This document shows, in pieces, positions 8,094 to 13,717 of a DNA stretch of 14,193 nt. Made by a program: the position numbers and the translations under genes. Location: contig DTUH01000108.1 in the NCBI GenBank assembly GCA_012964265.1, positions 1 through 14,193 of the forward strand, given 5' to 3'. Each line of letters begins with the position of its first letter. The stretch's first letter is position 1. Source of the stretch: Candidatus Lambdaproteobacteria bacterium. GTDB lineage: Bacteria; SAR324; NAC60-12. The notes beneath the pieces are model-generated. The model did not search any database. It was not told the DNA's origin and was given only the letters and a program-made list of their open reading frames with translations.

Positions 8094-9079
8094 CTATAAC
8101 TTCCGTAATCCGCGCGCAGAAATGTCGCCGCGTCTTTTGCAAAATAGGTGAGAATCATATCGGCTCCGGCACGACGAATTGACAAAAGCATTTCCATCAT
8201 GGCACGTTCTCGGTCAATCCAGCCTTTTTCCGCGGCAGCGACAACCATAGCATATTCTCCTGAAACATTGTAAGCCGCAACTGGAACGTCAAATGCCTCA
8301 CGTACTCGTGCAATTACGTCCAAATACGTCAACGCGGGTTTAATCATTACTACATCTGCCCCTTCTTCCAAATCCAAAGAAATCTCACGCAATGCTTCGC
8401 GGGAATTGGCGGGATCCATTTGGTAGGTTTTTTTGTCACCACTTTTTGGTGCGGACTGAAGTGCACCCCTGAATGGACCATAAAAACAGGATGCGTATTT
8501 TGCGGAATAGGCCAGAATACCAACATGAGAAAATCCCTGCACGTCCAGTGCGTTACGTATTGCTCCAACTCTGCCGTCCATCATGTCTGAAGGAGCAATC
8601 CAGTCGGCCCCCGCCTCTGCATGAGAAAGAGCCATTTTACACAGCACCTCAACAGATTCGTCATTCACGATTTCACCGTTAACAACTAGCCCGTCATGCC
8701 CGTGTGTTGTATATGGATCAAGAGCAACATCTGTCTGCACACACAAGTCCGGAACAGTTTCTTTGATAGCCCTGACAGCACGCTGAACCAAACCGTTGGG
8801 TTCATAGGATTTGCTTGCAAGTTCGTCTTTTTCTATTGAATAACCAAATAAGTTAACCGCGCCTATACCCAGGGCATAAAGTTCTTCACATTCACGAACC
8901 AGTTCGTCTGTTGAAAAGCGGAATTGTCCGGGCATAGTGTCTATAGCTTCCCGGACTGATTTGCCTTCGGTGACAAACATCGGAAATATCAAATGTCGCG
9001 GAGAAAGTTCTGTTTCACGCACAAGTCCGCGAATTGGAGCGGAACGTCTTAAACGTCTTGGGCGATACACCAAATCCAT
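8090..9079 (-). CDS. hemB: Delta-aminolevulinic acid dehydratase (porphobilinogen synthase)
   Basis: HemB condenses two 5-aminolevulinate molecules into porphobilinogen, an early step of haem and other tetrapyrrole synthesis. The 329 residues match the family length. The Schiff-base lysine is Lys247 in VMIKPALTYLD, and the second active-site lysine is Lys194 in YSAKYAS. YQMDPANSREALRE and YNVSGEYAM are also conserved. The metal loop reads DVALDPYTTHGHDG (117-130), with Asp where zinc enzymes have Cys, which marks the magnesium-type active site seen in Pseudomonas-like enzymes. A Shine-Dalgarno-like AGGA lies about 7 bases before the ATG. The stop overlaps the pyrC start by 4 bases, so the two are one transcript. 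A 133-base gap with repeated half-sites separates it from the upstream AbrB-type gene. Confidence 0.98.
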   Translation of the reverse strand: MDLVYRPRRLRRSAPIRGLVRETELSPRHLIFPMFVTEGKSVREAIDTMPGQFRFSTDELVRECEELYALGIGAVNLFGYSIEKDELASKSYEPNGLVQRAVRAIKETVPDLCVQTDVALDPYTTHGHDGLVVNGEIVNDESVEVLCKMALSHAEAGADWIAPSDMMDGRVGAIRNALDVQGFSHVGILAYSAKYASCFYGPFRGALQSAPKSGDKKTYQMDPANSREALREISLDLEEGADVVMIKPALTYLDVIARVREAFDVPVAAYNVSGEYAMVVAAAEKGWIDRERAMMEMLLSIRRAGADMILTYFAKDAATFLRADYGSYR

Positions 9080-9118
9080 GCTGAATCCTGTTTTAAGTGA
9101 TCTGACTTAGAGTAAACG

Positions 9119-9204
9119 GTTGAAAATCTGTACCAAAAATAGTCAACTGTTTTCTGAAATGAAGGCGGGAAACACTCAACTGTTATTAAATTAATGAGTG
9201 TTGA
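9119..9204. promoter_or_regulatory. Symmetric set of four GTTGA/TCAAC half-sites upstream of hemB
   Basis: The pentamer occurs as gttga (9119-9123), tcaac (9143-9147), tcaac (9176-9180) and gttga (9200-9204), with start-to-start spacings of 24, 33 and 24 bases. The outer copies extend to gttgaaaa and the inner ones to tcaactgtt. This mirror arrangement lies in the hemB leader, directly after the gene for an AbrB-type DNA-binding protein. On the minus strand the 9143-9148 site reads GTTGACT and could be a -35 element, though I see no good -10 at 17 bases. Operator function is inference. Confidence 0.3.
9171..9202 (-). terminator. Hairpin after the AbrB-type gene
   Basis: The arms aacactca (9171-9178) and tgagtgtt (9195-9202) are perfect 8-base complements around a 16-base A/T-rich loop, starting about 11 bases past the AbrB-type stop. 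The following minus-strand sequence is TCCCGCC, not a U tract, so it is a poor intrinsic terminator. It overlaps the half-site array described separately and may be part of an operator. Confidence 0.3.
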
Positions 9205-9212
9205 AAAGAAGC

Positions 9213-9578
9213 TTATTTGCTTGCCGGTTTCTCAATAATAATTTTATTTTTTCCAGAACGACGGATGACAATCTTGTCCCCTTTATTCCAGCCCAATTCC
9301 TCAAAAATATATTGAGGAATAATGACTCGTTTTGAATTACCTGCTTTTCCTGCTGCACGTAAAGTATCATCTAGTTTGCGTTTTTTTGCTTTGGCAACTT
9401 TTTTAACTACTCTGGTTTTGGCAAACTGCGGTGGAATTTCACCTAGATTAATTGCAGAACTCAGCAAGCGTGCTCTCAAAGTATAAACAGGAATTTTTAA
9501 AGCCTTTGCAGTGGCGCTCATATTCTTCTCTGATGCTAACTCCCTTACTTTTTTTAAAAACTCTGCATCTTTTTTCAT
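9213..9578 (-). CDS. Putative transcription regulator: N-terminal HTH, basic linker, C-terminal AbrB/SpoVT-type domain
   Basis: This 121-residue, strongly basic protein has three parts. Residues about 5-42 (LASEKNMSATAKALKIPVYT) look like a helix-turn-helix. Residues 54-82 are a Lys/Arg/Ala-rich linker (KKVAKAKKRK). Residues about 82-118 match the swapped-hairpin AbrB fold: NSKRVIIPQYIFEELGW, then GDKIVIRRSG and IIIEKP, the usual pattern of R-V-IP..I...L....GD followed by two beta strands. AbrB-like domains bind DNA as dimers and often autoregulate, so it may act on the half-sites just downstream. No toxin gene adjoins, which argues against a simple antitoxin. AAGGAA sits about 5 bases before the ATG, and a promoter-like pair lies upstream. 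I do not recognise a named family for the whole protein; the AbrB-domain call is fairly secure and the HTH less so. Confidence 0.82.
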   Translation of the reverse strand: MKKDAEFLKKVRELASEKNMSATAKALKIPVYTLRARLLSSAINLGEIPPQFAKTRVVKKVAKAKKRKLDDTLRAAGKAGNSKRVIIPQYIFEELGWNKGDKIVIRRSGKNKIIIEKPASK

Positions 9579-9659
9579 TTCTTTCCTTTTGGTTGAATAT
9601 TTATTTTAATAATCTGTCAGGTTTTTCAAAACTAAACAAATATAAATAATAACAGACAC

Positions 9660-9688
9660 AGTATAAACCAGATTTTTTCATCATACAA
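9660..9688 (-). promoter_or_regulatory. Candidate sigma70-type promoter for the AbrB-type gene
   Basis: On the minus strand, TTGTAT (9683-9688) and TATACT (9660-9665) are separated by exactly 17 bases. The -10 matches the consensus at 5 of 6 positions and the -35 at 3 of 6. It sits about 82 bases upstream of the ATG in an A/T-rich 153-base gap, and would make the regulator and possibly hemB-pyrC independent of the membrane-protein gene before it. Confidence 0.4.
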
Positions 9689-9731
9689 CAATTTTTATTG
9701 TGTGTGATTTTCTTGCATATAAGTCACATAT

Positions 9732-11414
9732 CTATGCAGGAATTTTTTTCTCACTCTCAGCCAATATTTCTTCCTGTATTTTCTTAAAATAACTTATTTC
9801 ATTTTGGTATGGTGTGTAATAAATATTCAAATTTCCACGGTCGGTGTCTTCCCAGAATGTTGGTCCAGAAAACTGCAGCCTTGCAAAAATAGCAGCCATC
9901 GTTTTGCTAAAAAGATTCTCGCCCAGCAAGTCCATATCCTGAACCGTATCCTCAGCAATGATCCTGGCAAACTCATCTTCCTGCTGATTGAGGTAGTACA
10001 GTGCCAAACCGATATGTAAAAGTCTAATGCCGTGATTTTGACTAAAAAATTGTCTGCCAAAATTTTTGTCCATATCCTGAAAATTGTCAAACACAAGAAA
10101 CTTTTGCAGCATTTCAAGCTGCAGTTCTCTGTCCCAATTTTTCTGATGAATACTTAGCAATAATTTCTGCATTTCAAATGCAAGGACATCTAAAATAAAG
10201 GCGAGGGATTTTGCGCGTGGAATCGCGTTAAAACACTGCTGTCCATAAAAAACAAAATATCCGATACAAGTCCTTATTCGATCAACTTGCTGATTTTCCA
10301 TCAAATATCCAAGAAACTGTCCATAATGAAAAACAAGATTATATAAATTCCGTGGTTCATTGTGATGCTGCCCATGTTTCAGCGCAAACCTGAAAAAGGT
10401 ATTCATGCGTACCGTAATCACATCTACCAGTTCCTGGTCATCACATTCTATCGCCGTTTTTCCGATTTGGCTCAATTGTTCCACGCACAAAGTAGAAAGA
10501 TCGAATTCTCCGTTATCCAGAAAAACATTGTAAACATTTCCAATCAGGCGAAAACTTTTTTGTTCATAAAATGTATGTGATTTTTCCACTTCATCAAGCA
10601 TGCTTTTCATCGTCCGGAAAGAAATGTCGTCGTGAATCCGTTCGTCAACTTTAAAAAATGATTCCGGAATCTTCGATTTTAACTTCACATAATGTCTAAG
10701 CAAAGCCCCAATACCCTCAATCACTTGCGCTTTCGGCTCCTTAAAAGGCACATAAACCAGCAAATCAATTAGTTGATTGTGCTCCTCAAATAACTGAAAT
10801 TGAATTTTTGCGTGTTCATGCTGCGTAATTTTTCCGGCAGAACCTTTCTTTGCCAGACGGTTAAGCAGGCTATAACCTCCTTCCAATAAATTTTCGATGA
10901 CATTGCTGGTCTTGGTAGATTGTAGAATGGAAAAAATAAAAGGAAATCCGATGACCAGTGAAATCGCCAGTAATACATGAAAATTAAAAATAAGGCTGGG
11001 AATTATTTGGGCCCCTGCTTCCGCAAGGACCTTAATGGTGAGAGCATGTACCAGGCACGCTGCGGCCCACCAGACGAAAAACAGACTCGGCCAGTGATCC
11101 ATGTATAAATCAATCAGCTTTGGAACATTTTGTGCGGCAAAAGTGATGACGATTGTCAGACTTCCTAAAATGATGGCAAAAAAGGATAACCAGACAATGG
11201 GGGCGAATCCGACATCGAGCTGAGACCAATCCGGATTTGCTCCAATATTTTGCAGAAAATTTGAGTAATAAGTAAAAAGGTAGGTACGAAAAAGATAATC
11301 AGCCAGTACCATTCCGGAAAAAATAATCAGTGCCGCATACTGAGAACGAGAACGTGTCAGCAATGCGCCCAGAATACGCGTGAAACCCTGCATCAAATTG
11401 ACTGATCCACGCAT
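9732..11414 (-). CDS. Membrane protein of unknown function, four N-terminal helices and a helical cytoplasmic domain
   Basis: I do not recognise this 560-residue protein. Four hydrophobic segments are clear in the first third, at about 26-50, 70-94, 108-130 and 138-164. After a charged stretch, residues 200-556 are soluble and apparently almost all alpha-helical, with no obvious enzyme motif, P-loop or metal site. Long amphipathic segments such as IGYFVFYGQQCFNAIPR and AFEMQKLLLSIHQKNWDRE could be divergent helical-repeat (TPR-like) units. The topology (four N-terminal helices plus a soluble tail) loosely recalls DUF2254 membrane proteins, but I cannot align a diagnostic motif. It begins 60 bases after the omega-like gene, suggesting co-transcription. 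The ATG has no strong ribosome-binding site; Met8 is an alternative start. The long open frame with hydrophobic patterning makes it a real gene. Confidence 0.85.
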   Translation of the reverse strand: MRGSVNLMQGFTRILGALLTRSRSQYAALIIFSGMVLADYLFRTYLFTYYSNFLQNIGANPDWSQLDVGFAPIVWLSFFAIILGSLTIVITFAAQNVPKLIDLYMDHWPSLFFVWWAAACLVHALTIKVLAEAGAQIIPSLIFNFHVLLAISLVIGFPFIFSILQSTKTSNVIENLLEGGYSLLNRLAKKGSAGKITQHEHAKIQFQLFEEHNQLIDLLVYVPFKEPKAQVIEGIGALLRHYVKLKSKIPESFFKVDERIHDDISFRTMKSMLDEVEKSHTFYEQKSFRLIGNVYNVFLDNGEFDLSTLCVEQLSQIGKTAIECDDQELVDVITVRMNTFFRFALKHGQHHNEPRNLYNLVFHYGQFLGYLMENQQVDRIRTCIGYFVFYGQQCFNAIPRAKSLAFILDVLAFEMQKLLLSIHQKNWDRELQLEMLQKFLVFDNFQDMDKNFGRQFFSQNHGIRLLHIGLALYYLNQQEDEFARIIAEDTVQDMDLLGENLFSKTMAAIFARLQFSGPTFWEDTDRGNLNIYYTPYQNEISYFKKIQEEILAESEKKIPA

Positions 11415-11474
11415 ATAGCTTGATTATCTTTCAGGTTAAACGGTTCAGGACAGCCATACCTGCTGGGGCCTGAT

Positions 11475-11714
11475 TTATACCTGGCGGGTATCTTTTGTAG
11501 AAAAATCTTCAGGAGAACCTTTCATTACGAGGTGCCCCTCATTATTCTCCAGGATGGCTTGAAAGGTCGGTTTGTGCTTAAGTGAAGATCGTGCTGATTC
11601 CTCGAGACTATACAGCGATTTTGCCCGCTTGGTCATGGTTAAAACTTTTGCAAACAAATTCGTCTTTTCATTCTGTTTGTGTTCCTCAATAAGCTTCAAA
11701 TAATCGTCTTTCAT
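11475..11714 (-). CDS. rpoZ: Probable DNA-directed RNA polymerase omega subunit
   Basis: Omega is the small Rpb6-family subunit that wraps the beta-prime tail and helps RNA polymerase assemble. At 79 residues the length fits. The pattern NLFAKVLTMTKRAKSLYSL (19-37), a charged gap, then KPTFQAILENNEG (48-60) follows the omega layout NRF.LVL.AAKRAR.L, then KPTV.AL.EI..G, including the conserved K-R-A-(R/K) helix and the KP-T element. Conservation is limited elsewhere and the N-terminus is divergent, so this is a motif-level call; a small unknown helical protein is the alternative. The start is an ATG 42 bases after the TPR-protein gene with only a weak AAGAAA upstream. It likely belongs to one operon with the flanking membrane-protein genes. 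Confidence 0.62.
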   Translation of the reverse strand: MKDDYLKLIEEHKQNEKTNLFAKVLTMTKRAKSLYSLEESARSSLKHKPTFQAILENNEGHLVMKGSPEDFSTKDTRQV

Positions 11715-11756
11715 TTTATTTTCTTAGAATATTGGTTATAAATATAAAATCAGTTC

Positions 11757-12431
11757 CTAGAGTATTAACAGTAACGTTTCCGTTTCCTCCCGGAAAACAG
11801 AATCCGGAACTTTATCCAGCAACTGTTCAAGCAGATTTTTTGCTTTTTCCAGTTCACCTTTGGCAATTGCTATTCTGGCCAAAGCACGCCAGCGCAAATC
11901 ATCCCACGATGAAATGTCAATTGAACCCAGCATCATCTCTGCTTCTGCCCACTGCTGTTGCTGTTCATATAATGCCGCCAGACTCAGCCGGGCCGAATTC
12001 ATAAGAAAAAGGGTTGTTTCCGGATGCACTAATACTTCCTGAAAAACCGCAATAGACTCATCAATTCGTGACTGACGCGAGTATGCCTCTCCGGATTCCA
12101 TCAACGCCAGTACACTCAGAGCACTGCCTGACTCAGACCTTGCGAATTCCTGTAAAGCCGCAATTCCCTGACTCAATCGTTCTTCAGGGGATAATGCCGG
12201 ATTGCTTAGTTTCGTATGTGCGATGTGAAAAAGGTTTGCCTGCTCGATACGTTCTTTTTTAACATACTGCCAGCCTCCCCAAATTCCAAGAATCATAACA
12301 ACCACTGCAATCGCCGCCCTGATATAAAGTCGCTTTTTACGGTATGCATGATCGACGAATGAATATAATTTTTTTTCCAACCTGTTTGGCTGCAAGAGTT
12401 CCTTGCGGCTCATATGTTCTGCATCACTCAT
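11757..12431 (-). CDS. Single-pass membrane protein with TPR-like repeats (YfgM-like)
   Basis: This 224-residue protein has a basic N-terminus, one membrane helix at about 36-56 (YIRAAIAVVVMILGIWGGW), and a helical region thereafter. The rest contains TPR-like helix pairs, for example LMESGEAYSRQSRIDESIAVFQ and LSLAALYEQQQQWAEAEMML, then ARIAIAKGELEKAKNLLEQLL. This architecture, an N-in anchor with a periplasmic TPR domain, is that of YfgM/TPR_21 proteins, which assist periplasmic folding near the Sec translocon in E. coli; a shared function here is inference. The usual neighbour bamB is not present. It is the first gene after a 454-base non-coding stretch and so probably heads the transcript running into the omega-like gene. 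No convincing Shine-Dalgarno sequence precedes the ATG; Met7 is an alternative start. Confidence 0.78.
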   Translation of the reverse strand: MSDAEHMSRKELLQPNRLEKKLYSFVDHAYRKKRLYIRAAIAVVVMILGIWGGWQYVKKERIEQANLFHIAHTKLSNPALSPEERLSQGIAALQEFARSESGSALSVLALMESGEAYSRQSRIDESIAVFQEVLVHPETTLFLMNSARLSLAALYEQQQQWAEAEMMLGSIDISSWDDLRWRALARIAIAKGELEKAKNLLEQLLDKVPDSVFREETETLLLIL

Positions 12432-12885
12432 TATTTTTCTGTCAAAAACTATTTTTTGAAAAGCGAATAATTCACTGCCGAACTGAAAGTAAAAAAGGGA
12501 AGGTCACTCCTGCTTTTCTGCTTTGAGAGCCTCAGCGTCCGAAAAAATCATGCTATGTAAATTATCTACATTAAGATATTCGGAACTTCTTAGTGTATGC
12601 TATTATATAGTATCCTTCAAGCAGAATTATGTGTATAACAAAAATGTTGTAATTTTCACAGGTGCGCAGGGTTTTTCCGACTCAAAACGAAAATATGTAA
12701 GCCTTTTTTAATAACAGACTACATTTGGTCGACAAGGAATTGCCTCCTGAAGACTTTGTACCGGGGACAGTTCGGCATTAATTTTAACTAAGCAGCCCTT
12801 TTGCAAGTTCTGTCGCGAATTTGGCTGTCGCTGAAAAATAGGTTCCATCGGATTTGCGGCGATTGATTTTGGAAACACAGAACTG
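12432..12885. other. 454-base non-coding stretch between mazG and the TPR-protein gene
   Basis: I find no supportable gene here on either strand. The left part (about 12432-12660) is A/T rich and likely holds the promoter for the leftward TPR-protein transcript, including an exact minus-strand TATAAT at 12602-12607 and a small palindrome tcaaaaa-ctat-tttttga at 12442-12459. The right part (about 12720-12885) is less A/T rich and repeats the words GACAG/CTGTC, including an interleaved inverted repeat listed separately. Short open frames exist but show no family pattern or plausible start. No tRNA, riboswitch or tmRNA signature is apparent. Confidence 0.6.
12602..12607 (-). promoter_or_regulatory. 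Candidate -10 element (exact TATAAT) upstream of the TPR-protein gene
   Basis: The minus strand reads ACTATATAATAGCAT here, an exact consensus -10 hexamer about 171 bases before the TPR-protein ATG. The region 16-18 bases upstream (ATAATT) is not a good -35, so any promoter would be of weak -35 or activator-dependent type. The surrounding A/T richness makes a chance match possible. Confidence 0.3.
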
Positions 12886-12887
12886 TC
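12766..12887. repeat. GACAG/CTGTC inverted and direct repeat cluster beside mazG
   Basis: gacagttc (12766-12773) is the exact inverse of gaactgtc (12880-12887). gttctgt (12807-12813) is the exact inverse of acagaac (12877-12883). ctgtcgc recurs directly at 12810-12816 and 12825-12831. The right-hand arm overlaps the mazG stop codon. The left arm lies in ccggggacagttcgg, and GGGGACAG strings recur, from memory, near some transposon-derived repeats. It could be a decayed mobile-element end or a folded mazG 3' end; neither is proven. Confidence 0.4.
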
Positions 12888-13716
12888 AAAGCTTTTGAAT
12901 TTGTTTAGCTTCCTGCCAGAGTTTTTCAAGTTTTTGAAGGCTTACATTTTCTGGAGATTGACCTGCTTTCAACAGCTGCTTTTCGATAAAACGGAAGCGT
13001 CTTTCAAATTTCGCATTGGCACGGCGCAAAGCTAATTCCGGATCAATCCTGAGATGACGTGCCAGACTGACTACAGTCAGTAAAATATCACCAAGTTCTT
13101 CTTCGACAGACTCACCGGAAATTTCATTTTCCTCCAGTTCACTCCGTAATTCCCGAATTTCTTCATTGATTTTTTCATAAACAGTTTCGATTCCAGTCCA
13201 GTCAAATCCTGCTTTTGCAGCACGTTTACCAAGTTTTTCTGCACGCGTCAGGGCAGGAAGGGCCAGTGCCACGCCATCAAGAATACTCAGCATGACGTCA
13301 CCACGAAGTTGAGCTTTTTCTACACGTTCACTCTTTTTCTGCGCTTCCCATTCATCTCCATGAAATTCTCTGGAACGCTTTCCTTCTTCTCCAAAAACAT
13401 GCGGATGTCTGCGGATCATTTTGTCACTAATTGTTTGGGCGACGTCGTCAAAATTAAAGTCTCCGGATTCCTCGGCCATTCTTGAGTGAAAAACTATTTG
13501 CAAAAGCAAATCACCCAGCTCTTCTTTCAGCAAAGACATGTCTTTGCTGTCAATCGCCTCAGAAACTTCGTAAGCCTCTTCAATCGTGTATGGTGCAACA
13601 CTGGCAAAAGTTTGTTCCCTGTCCCAGGGACAACCCTCATCCGGATGCCGCAATCGGGCCATCACAGTTTTCAGGTTTTCAATTGGAGTTAATGCCGGTG
13701 TTTTCCTTGCATCCAC
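12886..13716 (-). CDS. mazG: Nucleoside triphosphate pyrophosphohydrolase MazG
   Basis: MazG hydrolyses (d)NTPs to monophosphates and pyrophosphate, clearing aberrant nucleotides from the pool. The protein has the two-domain form, about 276 residues here. The N-terminal unit holds RLRHPDEGCPWDREQTF (22-38), then EEAYE (46-50) and KEELGDLL (64-71). The linker KLGKRAAKAGFDW is classical. The C-terminal unit holds NEEIRELRSEL (184-194) and VEEELGDILL (204-213). The paired E..E and E..D clusters bind magnesium. I chose the GTG at 13716, one base past the racemase stop codon, because GGAA lies about 8 bases before it and the length then fits. A longer GTG start at 13764 would overlap the racemase gene by 47 bases and adds an unconserved N-terminus. 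Co-transcription with the racemase gene is likely. Confidence 0.95.
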   Translation of the reverse strand: MDARKTPALTPIENLKTVMARLRHPDEGCPWDREQTFASVAPYTIEEAYEVSEAIDSKDMSLLKEELGDLLLQIVFHSRMAEESGDFNFDDVAQTISDKMIRRHPHVFGEEGKRSREFHGDEWEAQKKSERVEKAQLRGDVMLSILDGVALALPALTRAEKLGKRAAKAGFDWTGIETVYEKINEEIRELRSELEENEISGESVEEELGDILLTVVSLARHLRIDPELALRRANAKFERRFRFIEKQLLKAGQSPENVSLQKLEKLWQEAKQIQKL

Positions 13717-13717
13717 T

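Noticed and set aside
9213..9578. Antitoxin of a toxin-antitoxin pair
   Set aside because: The AbrB domain fits an antitoxin, but no small toxin-like gene adjoins: the neighbours are hemB and a 560-residue membrane protein.
9714..9738. TGCATA/TATGCA inverted repeat at the membrane-protein gene stop as a terminator
   Set aside because: Only 6 paired bases with a 13-base loop and no U tract on the minus strand.
9732..11414. Assignment of the 560-residue protein to DUF2254
   Set aside because: Four N-terminal helices agree, but I cannot find the family's conserved soluble-domain motif, so the name would be a guess.
11415..11474. Short atacc/ggtat hairpin at the omega gene end as a terminator
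   Set aside because: Five-base stem that includes the last codons and no U tract; probably chance.
12432..12885. Riboswitch, tRNA or small structured RNA in the long gap
   Set aside because: No conserved core (for example T-loop GTTCRANNC) or long GC stem is visible; the repeats are better described as such.
12708..12929. 73-codon open frame on the minus strand overlapping the mazG end
   Set aside because: It overlaps mazG in another frame, shows no family pattern, and its upstream part is simply out-of-frame mazG sequence.
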